Positions 40,516 to 53,532 of a DNA stretch of 64,000 nt are shown here, in pieces. Each line of letters begins with the position of its first letter. Position 1 is the stretch's first letter. The translations under genes were made by a program, and so were the position numbers. The DNA lies in contig OZ014417.1 of NCBI GenBank assembly GCA_963965975.1, positions 2,151,821-2,215,820 on the forward strand, given 5' to 3'. Below the pieces are notes generated by a model. It had not been told where the DNA came from. It saw only the letters and a list, made by a program, of their open reading frames with translations, and did not search any database. The stretch comes from Xestospongia bergquistia. Taxonomy: Eukaryota > Porifera > Demospongiae > Haplosclerida > Petrosiidae.

Positions 40516-40989
40516 GATTTTGCTGACAACTGCTGCATTTTGATAAACCTATTTAAATTCATATTTTTTACAAATTTCTGTTGGTATTTGTTGTTCAATA
40601 TTTTGTAAATATCCACTTTATAACAAAAAACATATAAAAATTTATTAAATATTCTAATCTAATGAAGACCTTATATGTTTTAAAATTCCTACATTGTTTA
40701 AATATTATTTCTATTATGGTGTGTCATTAACTAATTTTGAGATCTTATTTGTCTGGATTTTGAATACCATATATGGTATCTCACTTGTATTAAGATGACC
40801 TTGTGTTGTTTCATTGTATTTCTATCTATTGCACTTGTTTAATCTTTCTTATTCAAAAGTTAGATAACACACTACCAATTAAGGGAAACATTTCATTTTG
40901 ATTTTGCTAATAAATCATCATTATTACATTAAGTTGGGCATGTGTACACTTATAGGTCATGTTTGTTAATAACTAACAGGAAGCAAAAA
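40516..40989. other. GH2 3' region, GH2 5'-end relic and SMYD4 copy A leader
   Basis: 474 bp. Contains the probable 3' UTR of GH2 and, at 40761-40910, a decayed copy of the GH2 5' end (37575-37722), followed by a splice acceptor (TAACAG ending at 40979) 10 nt before the copy A ATG. Confidence 0.7.
40761..40910 (+). pseudogene. Relic of the GH2 gene 5' end (before SMYD4 copy A)
   Basis: Aligns with 37575-37722: CCATATATGG, TCTCAC, AAGATGACC, CTATTG-ACTTGTTT and AAGGGAAACA-TT...TTTGATTTTGCT appear in the same order. Frame is lost. Only the signal-peptide region and the first mature residues are represented. Confidence 0.8.
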
Positions 40990-43900
40990 ATGGCTGTCCA
41001 TGGGAGTGAGAAGTCTCTTTCCAGAGCTACATCACTGAAAGAGGAGGGCAATAAAATTTTTAAACAAGGCTACCTAGACATTGCATTGAAATATTTTACA
41101 CAGGTTAGTAGTGAATGAAGTTTTTTATATATCAATATAAGTATATCTTAGGCTCTGTTCTTTGCTCCATATCCTACTGAGATAATAGACCAAAAACTAC
41201 GGGAACTAGTAGACTCATGTGATCCATTCTTAAGGGACTATCTACAACATGATCCATCATTAACAAAAGTAAAAGGAATTGAAGATCCTATCTTACCTCA
41301 TTGCTATGGCAACAGATCTGCTGCATTATATGAACTTGGGCGATATAAAGTTAGTAATATAACTATCATTATCCTTATATGATGTCTATTTCCATAGGAG
41401 TGTTTAGTAGATATTGATAGAGCACTTACTAGCAGATATCCTAATACCACTATCTTTAAACTATATAAAAGACAAGCTTTGTGTCTAGCTCATCTAGGTA
41501 GAAGTGATGAAGCAATATCAGGTAAGTAATAATATTAATAGTCTATCTATGTGGATTTTATATTGATAGCTATTGAGCAGTGTAAGAGTAAAGTTATGTG
41601 TTCAATGCCAAAAGACAAAGGTACATATAATATTTTCATGTATTATTAGTTTTAGATTTTAACTTTATGTTTTTAACATGCAGTTGTCCTTGAAACAAAC
41701 ATTCAAGATGTTATGAAAGAAATCAAACAAATCAAATATAACAATATGTGAGAGTGTATTATGATAGTAGAAATCATCTGATATGATATATATATATAGC
41801 AAAGAGATGACAAAGAATGAAGAAGAAGACTACTGTTCATTCTCCATAGGTGTTCAAGTAACCCCAGACAAAGAAAGAGGTTTAGTTGTAAGTGTAATTT
41901 ATTATAATACATAGTATTCATAAAATTTATAGGCTAAGAAAGATCTTGTCTTTGGTGACTGTGTTTAGTCTGAAACTCCATATATTGCTATTCTGAACAT
42001 GGAGCACTTATATTCTCATTGCAGTTATTGTTTTCAAGATTCTTTCAATCTCATATCGTTAGGACATACAGATGGAAACACTGATTTGGCAATTTATCCC
42101 ATATATGGTTATGCAGATTCCATGATTAAAGCATCTTCTTTATCTAACAATAAACAAAATTATTATTATTTCTATCCATTAGCTCAATAAACAGTCAATC
42201 CCATGCGTAGTAACAAAAAATGTTATGTTTACTTTCAGTCTGTATCAAGTAATTACATGCAATTTGTATAACCACATATGGATTAAGTCAACCAATCAGT
42301 TTTTACAGCAGCACATCCATGGATGGATGGAGGAGATACTAGTAGTGAATGTATGAATTATGGATGGTAGAAAATAGATGGATTAAAGGATAGAAGACTA
42401 TGCATGCAAATGTTATTATTTCCCTAGATGTCCTATCTGTGTCAATGCTGGTTACTGTTCTGTAAGTTGTATGCAAATAGCCTGGAGATCATATCATTGG
42501 CTGGAATGCAAGAATATTGATTCTTGTGTCAGGAAGTCAAATGAGGCTGTTAGTATATTAATATAATATTTATAATAAGTATATAACTGATATTTTTTGT
42601 CTATAGTTTACTCCTATTATATTAGCATTTAGGATGTTGTTGAAGTCACCAAGACAAAGCATTAAAAGTGAGCTTGTTCCTTTTTTGATATATTTAAAAC
42701 CTTTTTAAAATTAGGCCTAATCAAAAAATGTCAGACATCTTCTCTGGACAATGTTATTAGTGAACTCACTACTAAGGAGTGTACTGACATCAATGGTAAA
42801 TCAAATTTAATTAAAGGCTGTTAGAGATCTTTGATGTGGTAAAGGTGTATACCAGACAGTACTTCAACTGAAATCTCATAGTGGACAATATACTGATGAG
42901 TATCACCGAATGGTATGTAGATACTTCATTGTAAAAATTGGTAATACTTTACTTTTGTTATAGGGTAAATTGATTGAAATGTTATCATTGTCCTTTAAAA
43001 CTATCCTCCTTGGGTACTATGACCTGGACAGTTCCTTACTATCTATTTTAATTGAGCTCTTAAAGTATCATATGTTCCAAGTTCATATCAATGTGATTGG
43101 TGTGGGACAGAACATAATACATCTAATTCATGGTCAACTGGTTACTAATATGAAAAAACAAACGTTGGGTTCAGCAATCTATCTCACTGCATCTCTATTC
43201 AACCATTCCTGTAATCTTAATATGAAATTAAGGTTTGCACTTATTTTTTACTATAAAACACTATATCTGATTACAATAACATGTATAATCCTTTATAATT
43301 GAGTGATCAAATCATTTTGTTGATAGTTTTGCTGGTACCAGACTTTCTGTTCGTGTCATTGAATCTTCTGTTGGCAGTGGAAAGGAATTATTTATTTGTT
43401 ATGGTATGTTCTCTAAAAACTGATTGAAATCTAGTATTGTCATTACTACAAATAGGTGCTGACGTTGCTATACAAAGGAAGGCCAAAAGACAGCAGGAAT
43501 TAAGAACCCGCTATTTTTTTGAGTGTACCTGTAGTGCTTGTCACAAGTATTAAGATTTTATCAACTACCCATGACTCTATTATATATGTGTGTATTACTT
43601 AATTGCCTCTTCGCTTATATTCCTTGTAGTCCTGACAAGACTCTGATCTATCGAGAATGTGCATTGGATGGACTGGCTTGTTTCAAATGTCAAGGTCTTC
43701 TTCCTCTTCCAGATACAGGAAAGATCAGTCAATGTTTAGACTGTGGAGAATCTACTGATATCAGTCATCATCTTGAGGTGAGTATAGCTGACAACTGAGA
43801 CATTTATACATATCACCAGATCAAAGATCAAGCAGATGTATTATATCAAGAAGCTGATCAAGGTAAGTTTTGTTTCTTGTTAGAATGGATTTGTATAGTC

Positions 43901-44627
43901 CTATGCAGCATTCCGTTCATTTTTTCCACCATCTGCTTTGCCAATATTCGAAAACTGTTATAAAAAACAATCTCAAGTACTTTTCAAGTTTCATGATGAT
44001 CTAATTGATACTTGTGATGCTATAAGCTGTTTGTACTGCAATTTTTATGGTTAATATATATATTCACTTATGTTGTATGTATAAAAACAGTTATAACTAT
44101 ATAAGTGTGCATGAATAACATAGTATACTATATATTCAGATTATTTTTCTCTCCACTCATCCTAACAAATAGAATAATTTATTAGATCATTTCAGAAATT
44201 CATAACTGTGTTATGAAATTCAAGATATCTGCTATAAATATAGTTATACTTCTTGTTAATATATTAACCTTTTCTTTCATACAGCAAACTATAAAGCTGC
44301 CATTCCCTACCTTAAACAGAGATGTGATGCTCAAGAGCTTCGATGTGGCTCAAATAGTTTTGAATTTACACGGGCATTATGTAAACTTATTCAAGCTTTA
44401 GTTCACAGGTATATTTGTATTGCATGTGTACACATACACTTATATAACTTAAGTATAACTCAGCATAAATGAATAATATATAATTATTATACAAAGTCTT
44501 TTATTCATATTTTAGTGGTGATAAAACTAGTACTGATGGTTTAGCTCACCAAGTATCACCTCTACTGAAGTTTTATTATCCTAATTGTTACCAAGACATT
44601 TTTGATTTTATCTTTTCTACTAAGTAG
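40990..44627 (+). pseudogene. SMYD4-like gene, copy A, 19 exons, one in-frame stop
   Basis: Same 19-exon plan as copies B-E (exons from 40990-41103 to 44516-44627). All splice sites and phases are kept and would give 700 codons, but codon 225 is TAG (41966-41968, in exon 7 just before the MYND domain) where the paralogues have Leu. The MYND cysteines remain (CSYC...CPIC...YCSVSC...HWLEC). The SET core motif NHSCDPN is NHSCNLN, so cofactor or substrate binding is doubtful. Post-SET C-x-C-x2-C is kept (CTCSAC). Exon 11 is four codons shorter and exon 17 seven codons longer than in B. Best read as a recently silenced copy; a 224-aa TPR fragment could still be made. Confidence 0.8.
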
Positions 44628-45306
44628 ACTATATGTAGGACATTATTGCATTGTTGTCATAATTAAAGACAACTTACTTTTTAAAACAAGTTTTCCATAA
44701 GTGCACAGTTTAGATGTATATAAATTTCAAAAAGAGAATTATAAGAATCTCTCTTAAACTCTTTATGTCTTGTACATTATGAAATCACCAATTATCAGTA
44801 TCTATACTTTCTTATTTTATCATTTGTAGTACAAATAAAAATTTATCTAGATACTTCAAATCTGCTGAGATCTAAATACCATCAATAGAGGCACCTATAT
44901 TTATTCTACAATAGTCGTTAATAGCATTATTGTGTATATATTGGCTTGTAGAACAATCACTAACTTTACTGAAAAGGGATATAAGAATTATAGTCTATGC
45001 CCACAAAGTTTCTTTTAGAGTCTATACTATACAGGATCTTTAGACCAATAATTTCATATTTGAAATACAACACTACATAATGTTCATCTGGGATTTTCAA
45101 TACCATATATGGTATCTCACCCTTATCAAGATGTTCTTACATTGTTTCTCTCCATTGAACTTGTTTCATCATCTCTCTTATTTCCAAAGACAACACACCT
45201 CAGCAATTAAGGAAAACATATAATTTTGATTTTATTAGTCATTCATCCGTTATTATATTATGTGTATAGGTTAGGTCATGTCTTAATAACTAACAGGAAG
45301 CAAAAA
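44628..45306. other. Spacer between SMYD4 copies A and B
   Basis: 679 bp. 44640-45097 recurs at 49090-49550 before copy C. A GH2 5'-end relic lies at 45098-45237 and a splice acceptor ends at 45296, 10 nt before the next ATG. No separate gene seen. Confidence 0.75.
45098..45237 (+). pseudogene. Relic of the GH2 gene 5' end (before SMYD4 copy B)
   Basis: Second, more decayed copy of the GH2 start region (CCATATATGGTATCTCACCC, TATCAAGATG, TTGTTTCATCATCTCT, AATTAAGGAAAACAT). It lies in the same place relative to the SMYD4 ATG as the relic before copy A. Confidence 0.75.
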
Positions 45307-48300
45307 ATGGCTGTACATGGGAGTGAGAAGTCTCTTTCCAGAGCTACATCACTGAAAGAGGAGGGCAATAAAAATTTTAGACAAGGAAACCTAAACACTG
45401 CAGTAGATTATTACACACAGGTTAGTTATAGTGGATATCTAGCTGACAATATGAGTATATATGTCTTATAGGCTCTGTTCTTTGCTCCATATCCTAGTGA
45501 GATATTAGACCAAACACTACAGGAACTAGTTGACTCATGTGATCTATTTTTAAGAGACTATCTACAACATGATCCATCATTAACAAAACTAAAAGGAATT
45601 GAGGATTCTGTCTTAGCTCATTGCTATGGCAACAGATCTGCCACACTATATGAACTTAAACAATATAAAGTCAGTAATAATACTATCATTATTGTTATCT
45701 GATGTCTATTACTATAGGAGTGTTTAGTAGATATTGATAGAGCACTTACTAGTGGATATCCTAATACCACTATCTTTAAACTATATAAAAGACAAGCTTT
45801 GTGTCTAGCTCATCTAGGTAGAAGTGATGAAGCAATATCAGGTAAGTAATAATATTAGTAATACATTATATCTTTATTTGAGATATTGCTAGTTATTCAA
45901 CAGTGTAAAAGTAATGTTTCCTGTTCATCATCACAAGAAAAAGGTAGTAATATATATTTTAGTAAGATGTTAGTGATGTGTTCAGTTCTTGATCAGATAC
46001 ACTTCAAAGGAAAGTTCAAGATGTTATAAAAGAAATCAAACAAGTCAAATCGTTCAATATGTGAGAGTATGTTACAATAATAGATATGATCTTATGTTAG
46101 TTTATGTAGTAAAGAGAAGACAAAGACAGAAGAGGAAGGGTACTACTGCTCATCCTCCATGTGTGTTCAATTAACTCCAGACAAGGGAAGAGGTTTAGTT
46201 GTAAGTATGAAGATTATTTACTTGTTAATATAAGTTAGTTAGTTAATAATCCTTTCTATTACTTAGGCTAAGAAAGATTTATCCTTTGGTGATTGTGTTC
46301 TATCTGAGACTCCATATGTTGCTGTACTTGATAAAGAGTATCTATATACTCATTGCAGTTATTGCTTTCATAACTCATCTAATCTTATACCGTAAGCTAT
46401 TAGATAGATTAATTAATGAATAGTTTGACATCTTGTATTGAATGGCTTTGCATAGTTGTCCTCTCTGTGTTCATACTGGTTACTGCTCAATGAGTTGTAT
46501 GAAAATTGCCTGGAGGTCATATCACTGGTTGGAATGTAAGAACATTGACTACTTAAGCAAGGTTCTCATTATTTATAGTTATAATTTTTACTATTTGAAA
46601 CATCTTTGTAGCGTTTATATATTTTCAGTGTAACAATAAGGATGTTGTTGACGTCTCCTAGACAGGATGTTCAAAGTGTGTTTACCAAAATATCTATAAT
46701 ATATTCACATTAACAATTTTAAACAAATTATTATGCTTATTCTCAGATCTGATTAGGAAATGTCAGACGAATTCTCTGGACAACGTTATCACTGAGTTAA
46801 TCAGTGAGGATTGTAGAGATATAAGTGGTAAGACAATGTTAATAAGTATTGTTTTTATTTGAACTGTTTTTCTCCAAGATATCTATAAGACAGTACTGCA
46901 ATTAAAGTCACATAGTGGAAAGTATGCCAATGAAGTTCAAAAAATAATTTTTGAAAGAGTATGTATAAATGTTTGTTAGTAATATAAAGCATTTAATATA
47001 TGGTCATTTGTGCTAGGAGACACAAAAATGCAGTGATATATTTCTTAAAGACCTCCTCAGCTATTATGAATTAGACAGTTCATCATTGTCTGCTCTAACT
47101 GATCTCTTCAAATATCATTTGCATCAAATTAATATAAATGGATGTACTGTGGGGGGACATGTGCTGACTGAAACTCGAGTTCAAGTTACCAATGAGTTAA
47201 TTTCCACGCCAAAATTACAGAAGTTGGGTAAGGCTGTCTACCTCACTGCCTCCTTATTCAACCATTCATGTGATCCTAATTTAATTATGAGGTTTGTATA
47301 TTATAATTGTATGACACTAATATATCTACCAATATATAATGTTATATTAACACTTTGTACAACTACTGGTTAGACCACATAATATTATCAAAGTTATTAT
47401 CACTACTATAAATTATTATAGTTATTGTAATAATGAATACATTATGACTTAGTATACTTATATATTTTAAATTTTATGTACTGAATATTGACAAGAATGG
47501 CTATCTTAATTACATATTCCTTATATTTATAGATTTGATGGTATCATTCTGTCTGCTTATGTAACAAATTCTATCAGTAAAGGACAGGAGATTTGTCATT
47601 CTTATGGTATGTTAATGGTAAGTCATGGCATCTGTAGTTATTGTCATCAGGTCCTGAGGTGGGTAAGAGAAAAAGAACTGAGCGACAGCAGATATTAAAG
47701 AGTGGATTTTTCTTTGACTGCACTTGTACTGCTTGTCACAAGTAAAATATAGTGATTGATTATTTCTTACTCCTCCTATTGTATTTTATTATAGTCCAAA
47801 CAAGACCCTTATCTATCGAGAACATGCTTGGGATGGACTAGCTTGTCTCAAATGTCAAGGTCTTCTTCCTCTTCCAGAGACAGGAAAGATCAGTCAATGT
47901 TTAGACTGTGGACACTCTACTGATATCAGTCATCATCTTAAGGTGAGTTGGTGTTGTTGTAATTGTAATTGAACGACTAATGAATTTCAACTCTACATTA
48001 CTAGGTCAAACATCAGGCAAAACTATTATATCAAAAAGCTGATGAAGGTAGTTTTGTAATTAAAAATATATTGATTATGTAATTATTTTGTCTTGTTCTA
48101 TACAGTGTTATCTCTGCCTCTTTTTGAGAAGTGTTATAAAGAGCAATCTCAAGTACTTTACAAATTCAATGATGAGATCTCTAATACTTGTGATGCCATC
48201 AGCTCACTATACTACAATGTACAAGGTTATTAGTGCATTCTGTGTTTCACATATAGTGCATTGCATGTAATTGTACCTCTATGGTGCTATTTATAAGACT

Positions 48301-48632
48301 ATTCAATAACTATAATACAATTTACAAGGTTATTAATGTATTCTGTGTTTTTGTGAAAACATTTGCAAAATATTTGCAGTATGTTTTAAATTGTCCCATA
48401 CTTCATAAAAATGAACATTTATTCTTACCATGTTCTTAGCTAATTTCAAAGCTGCTGTCTCCTATTGTAAGCAAAGGTGTGATGGATTGGAGTTTGTTTG
48501 TGGATCATACAGTTTTGATCTAACTCGAGAGCTGCATAAACTCATTCAAGCTTTATATTGCAGGTAATTGCCCACACTAATGTATGATTGGACTGGATCT
48601 GAAAGACCATAGCTGGAAAATATCTAACTCTG

Positions 48633-48720
<88 letters not shown>

Positions 48721-48927
48721 CAGTAGCCATCAAAGCCAAACATACATTATCTTCTCCCAAGGATAAACACATATATACAAAATTAATAAAGTTGCATATC
48801 ATTTTCTTTATTTTTTAGTGGTAATACAGCTGGTGCAAGTAAGCTGGCTCACAAAGCACTGCCTCTATTGAAATTCTACTATGGTGACAACTACAAGGAC
48901 ATCATTGATTTGTCTTTTGTATTGTAA
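45307..48927 (+). CDS. SMYD4-like protein, copy B, 19 exons
   Basis: 693-aa SET and MYND domain protein of the SMYD4 type, a putative lysine methyltransferase. Exons: 45307-45420, 45472-45669, 45718-45841, 45893-45943, 45997-46060, 46110-46200, 46267-46391, 46456-46561, 46612-46675, 46747-46827, 46879-46958, 47017-47291, 47533-47606, 47651-47741, 47795-47942, 48005-48047, 48106-48225, 48440-48563, 48819-48927; every phase agrees. Order: TPR pair (NKNFRQGNLNTAVDYYTQ, YGNRSATLYELKQYKECLVDIDRAL), SET N-part (KGRGLVAKKDLSFGDCVL), MYND zinc fingers (Cys 244 to ~284; CSYC, CPLC, YCSMSC, HWLEC), SET core NHSCDPN (448-454) and EICHSYG, post-SET CTCTACHK, then C-terminal TPR-like helices ending KALPLLKFYYGDNYKDIIDL. 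The key SET Asn-His is intact. Exon 9 acceptor is at 46611, not the closer AG at 46630, because only that keeps frame. Very close to copy C. Confidence 0.9.
48637..48719. repeat. (TA)n microsatellite in copy B intron 18
   Basis: About 41 pure TA dinucleotides. Copy C has longer, interrupted TA tracts in the same intron, so the tract predates the B/C duplication. Confidence 0.95.
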
Positions 48928-49738
48928 AGATTGATTACTAAATATATTGAATGTTCTACTTAAGATAACTAGAGTAGGTCCAACATTTAGAATTAGGCTA
49001 CCTGCTGTACTTAATATGTATTAAGTATATAATTATATTTTACTTTTTAACTTACATTGTTGATTTTATCGTTTCTACTGACTAAGTATATGTAAGACAT
49101 TATTGCATAGTTGTCATAATTAAAGACAACTTACTTTTTAAAACACGTTTTCCATAAGTGCACAGCCTAGATGCGTGTAAATTTCAAAAAGAGAATTCTC
49201 TCTTAAACTCTTTATGTCTTGTACGTTATGAAATCACCAATTATCAGTATCTATACTTTCTTATTTTATCTTTTGTAGTACAAATAAAAATTTATCTAGA
49301 TACTTCAAATCTGCTGAGATCTAAATAACATCAATAGAGGCACCTATATTTATTCTACAATAGTCGTTAATAGCATTATTGTGTATATATTGGCTTGTAG
49401 AACAATCACTAACTTTACTTAAAAAGGGATATAAGAATTATAGTCTATGGCCACAAAGTATCTTTTAGAGTCAATACTATACATAATCTTTAGACCAATA
49501 ATTTCATATTTTGAAATACAACACTACATAATGTTCATCTGGCATTTTCAATACTATATATGGTATCTCACCCTTATCAAGATCTTACATTGTTTCATCC
49601 TACTTCTTTCCATTGAACTTGCAACACACCTCGGCAATTAAGGAAAACATTTAATTTTGATCTTATTAAATCATTCATCCGTTATTATATTATGTTTATA
49701 GGTTAGGTCAAGTCTTAATAAATAACAGGAAGCAAAAA
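48928..49738. other. Spacer between SMYD4 copies B and C, with duplication junction
   Basis: 811 bp. The first ~115 bp match the DNA after copy C's stop. From about 49050 the sequence switches to a diverged copy of the end of copy A's last exon (GATTTTATC, TTTCTACT) plus the A-B spacer, including a GH2 relic at 49550-49668. Splice acceptor ends at 49728, 10 nt before the ATG. Confidence 0.8.
49550..49668 (+). pseudogene. Relic of the GH2 gene 5' end (before SMYD4 copy C)
   Basis: Third GH2 start relic, nearly identical to that before copy B but with about 30 bp missing in the middle. It came with the copy B/C duplication. Confidence 0.7.
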
Positions 49739-52700
49739 ATGGTTGTACATGGGAGTGAGAAGTCTCTTTCCAGAGCTACATCACTGAAAGAGGAGGGCAA
49801 TAAAAATTTTAGACAAGGCAACCAAAACACTGCAGTAGATTATTATACACAGGTTAGTAGTGGATATCTAGCTGACAATATGAGTATATATGTTTTATAG
49901 GCTCTGTTTTTTGCTCCATATCCTAGTGAGATAGTAGATCATACACTACAGGAACTAGTAGACTCATGTGATCCATTCTTAAGAGACTATCTACAACATG
50001 ATCCATCATTAACAAGAGTTAAAGGAATTGAGGATTCTGTCTTAGCTCATTGCTATGGCAACAGATCTGCCACACTATATGAACTTAAACAATATAAAGT
50101 CAGTAATATAACTATCATTATTGTTATCTGATGTCTATTTCTATAGGAGTGTTTAATAGATATTGATAGAGCACTTACTAGTGGATATCCTAATACCACT
50201 GTCTTTAAACTATATAAAAGACAAGCTTTGTGTCTAGCTCATCTAGGTAGAAATGATGAAGCAATATCAGGTAAGTAATAATATTATTAATACATTATAT
50301 CTTTATTTGAGATATTGCTAGTTATTCAACAGTGTAAAACTAATGTTCCTTGTTCATCATCAAAAGAAAAAGGTAGTAATATATATTTTAGTAAGATGTT
50401 AGTGATATGTTCAGTTCTTGATCAGATACACTTCAAAGGAAAGTTCAAGATGTTATAAAAGAAATCAAACGAGTCAAATCGTTCAATATGTGAGAGTATG
50501 TTACAATAATAGATATGATCTTATGTTAGTTTATGTAGTAAAGAGAAGACAAAGACAGAAGAGGAAGGGTACTACTGCTCATCCTCCATGTGTGTTCAAT
50601 TAACTCCAGACAAGGGAAGAGGTTTAGTTGTAAGTATGAAGATTATTTACTTGTTAATATAAGTTAGTTAGTTAATAATCCTTTCTATTACTTAGGCTAA
50701 GAAAGATTTATCCTTTGGTGATTGTGTTCTATCTGAGACTCCATATGTTGCTGTACTTGATAAAGAGTATCTATATACTCATTGCAGTTATTGCTTTCAT
50801 AACTCATCTAATCTTATACCGTAAGCTATTAGATAGATTAATTAATGAATAGTTTGACATCTTGTATTGAATGGCTTTACATAGTTGTCCTCTCTGTGTT
50901 CATACCGGTTACTGCTCAATGAGTTGTATGAAAATAGCCTGGAGGTCATATCACTGGTTGGAATGTAAGAACATAGACTACTTAAGCAAGGTTCTCATTA
51001 TTTATAGTTATAATTTTTACTATTTGAAACATCTTTTTAGCGTTTATATATTATTTTCAGTTTAACAATAAGGATGTTGTTGACGTCTCCTAGACAGGAT
51101 GTTCAAAGTGTGTTTACCAAAATATCTATAATATATTCACATTAACAATTTTAAACAAATTATTATACTTATTCTCAGATCTGATTAAGAAATGTCAGAC
51201 GAATTCTCTGGACAATGTTATCACTGAGCTAACCAGTAAGGACTATACAGATATAAGTGGTAAGACAATGTTACTACTAAATATTGTTTATTTAAACTGT
51301 TTTTCTCCAAGATATCTATAAGACAGTACTGCAATTAGAGTCACATAGTGGAAAGTATGCCAATGAAGTTCATAAAATAGTTTTTGAAAGGGTGTGTATA
51401 AATGTTTGTTAGTAATATAAAGCATTTAATATATAGTTCTTTTGTACTAGGAAATACAAAAATGCAGTGATACATTTCTTAAAGACCTCCTCAGCTATTA
51501 TGAATTAGACAGTTCATCATTGTCTGCTCTAACTGATCTCTTCAAATATCATTTACATCAAATTAATATTAATACATGTACTGTGATGGTACATGTGATG
51601 ACTGAAGATCGTGTTCAAGTTACTAATGAGTTAGTGTCTACAATAAAAATACAGAAGTTGGGTAAGGCTGTCTACCTCACTACCTCCTTATTCAACCATT
51701 CATGTGATCCTAATTTAATTTTGAGGTTTGTACATTATAATTGTATTACACTAATATATCTATCAATATATAATGTTATATTAACACTTGTACAACTACT
51801 GGTTAGACCACATAATATTATCCAAGTTATTATCACTACTTAAGTTATAATTATTGTAATAGCGAATCGATTATGACTTAATAATTATGGTATACTTGTA
51901 TTTATAGATTTGATGGTATCGTTCTGTCTGCTTATGTAACAAGTTCTATCAGCAAAGGACAAGAGATTTGTCATTCTTATGGTATGTTAATGGTAAGTCA
52001 TGGCATCTTTAGTTATTGTCATCAGGTCCTGAGGTGGGTAAGAGAAAAAGAACTGAACGACAGCAGATATTAAAGAGTGGATTTTTCTTTGACTGTGCTT
52101 GTACTGCTTGTCACAAGTAAAAAAAGTAATTGATTATTTCTCACTCCTACTGTATTTATTATAGTCCATACAAGACCCTTATCTATCGAGAACATGCTTG
52201 GGATGGACTAGCTTGTCTCAAATGTCAAGGTCTTCTTCCTCTTCCAGAGACAGGAAAGATCAGTCAATGTTTAGACTGTGGACACTCTACTGATATCAGT
52301 CATCATCTTAAGGTGAGTGTTGTGATGATGTAAGAAGGACCAAGGAATTTAACCTCTAAAATTACTAGGTCAAGTATCAGGCAAAACTATTATATCAAAA
52401 AGCTGATGAAGGTAGTTTTGTAATTAAAAATATATTAATTATGAAATTATTTTGTCTTAGTCTATACAGTGTTATCTCTACCTCTTTTTGAGAAGTGTTA
52501 TAAAGAGCAATCTCGAGTACTTTACAAATTCAATGATGATCTCACTGATACTTGTGATGCCATCAGCTCACTATACTACAATGTACAAGGTTAGTAGTGT
52601 ATACTGTGTTTTTATGAAAACATTTGCAAGATATTTGCAATATCTTTTAAATTGTCCCATACTTAATAAAATTGAGCATTTATTCTTCCTATGTTTTTAG

Positions 52701-52895
52701 CTAATTTCAAAGCTACTGTCCCCTATTGTAAACAGAGGTGTGATGGATTGGAGTTTGTTTGTGGATCATACAGTTTTGAACTAACTCGAGAGCTACCTAA
52801 ACTCATTCAAGCTTTATATTGGAGGTAATTGCACATACTAATGCATGATTGGACTGGATCTGAAAGAGTATAGCTGGAATATGTCTAACTCTGAC

Positions 52896-52933
<38 letters not shown>

Positions 52934-53010
52934 TATATTATATATGTCATAATGAGTTTCATAGCCATGCATTTTAAATAAATTAAATTTTTAATTTTAA
53001 ATTATATATA

Positions 53011-53092
<82 letters not shown>

Positions 53093-53532
53093 TGTAAAAA
53101 CTAATATGTCATCTTAACAACTAATTTTTACCTTACATGGATGGATTACTATGGAATACAGAATTCTTGTGAATTGCTCACTAGGTAATTTGTCAGTATG
53201 TTATACTTTACATACCAACAAATTATACAATGAATAATTCACATAACTTCTCTATTCCATAGTAATCCAACCATGTAAAGTACAAACTAATTGTTAAAAT
53301 AGCATATTAATTTTTACAGTGTATAATGGTAGCCATCAAAGCCAAACATACATTATGTTCTCCCAAGGATAAACACATATATACAAAATTAATAAAGTTG
53401 CATATGATTTTCTTTATTTTTAGTGGAAATACAACTCGTGCAACTAAGTTAGCTCACGAAGCACTGCCTCTATTGAAATTCTACTATGGTGACAACTACA
53501 AGCACATCTTTGATTTGTCTTTTGTATTGTAA
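49739..53532 (+). CDS. SMYD4-like protein, copy C, 19 exons
   Basis: 694 aa, the youngest sister of copy B: exon lengths are equal except exon 9, one codon longer. Exons: 49739-49852, 49901-50098, 50147-50270, 50322-50372, 50426-50489, 50539-50629, 50696-50820, 50885-50990, 51041-51107, 51179-51259, 51312-51391, 51451-51725, 51908-51981, 52026-52116, 52165-52312, 52369-52411, 52470-52589, 52701-52824, 53424-53532. TPRs, MYND (CSYC, CPLC, YCSMSC, HWLEC), SET core NHSCDPN, EICHSYG and post-SET CACTACHK are all intact, with no stops. Second codon is Val (MVVHGSEK) where most copies have MAVHGSEK or MAVYGSSK. Intron 18 is enlarged by TA repeats and a short inverted-repeat element. Introns are almost as alike as exons between B and C, so duplication or gene conversion was recent. 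Confidence 0.9.
52897..53086. repeat. (TA)n tracts in copy C intron 18
   Basis: Two long TA tracts (52897-52928 and about 53015-53083) with a ~85-bp AT-rich spacer, then a short CA run that meets the inverted-repeat element. Confidence 0.9.
53090..53321. mobile_element. Short inverted-repeat element (MITE-like), ~232 bp
   Basis: The ends CACTGTAAAAACTAATATG and the reverse complement of the right end (CACTGTAAAAATTAATATG) are terminal inverted repeats, and pairing continues inward (CTTTACATGG, GGATTACTATGGAATA) so most of the element folds on itself. No coding capacity. Absent from the same intron of copy B, hence inserted after the B/C split. Target duplication is unclear because TA/CA repeats flank it. 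Superfamily not known. Confidence 0.8.

Noticed and set aside
41966-41968. Programmed read-through or selenocysteine-type recoding of the TAG in SMYD4 copy A
   Set aside because: All paralogues have Leu here and the SET motif is also eroded, so a decay mutation is simpler.
48542-48802. Open frames with (YI)n on both strands
   Set aside because: Translation of a (TA)n microsatellite in SMYD4 copy B intron 18.
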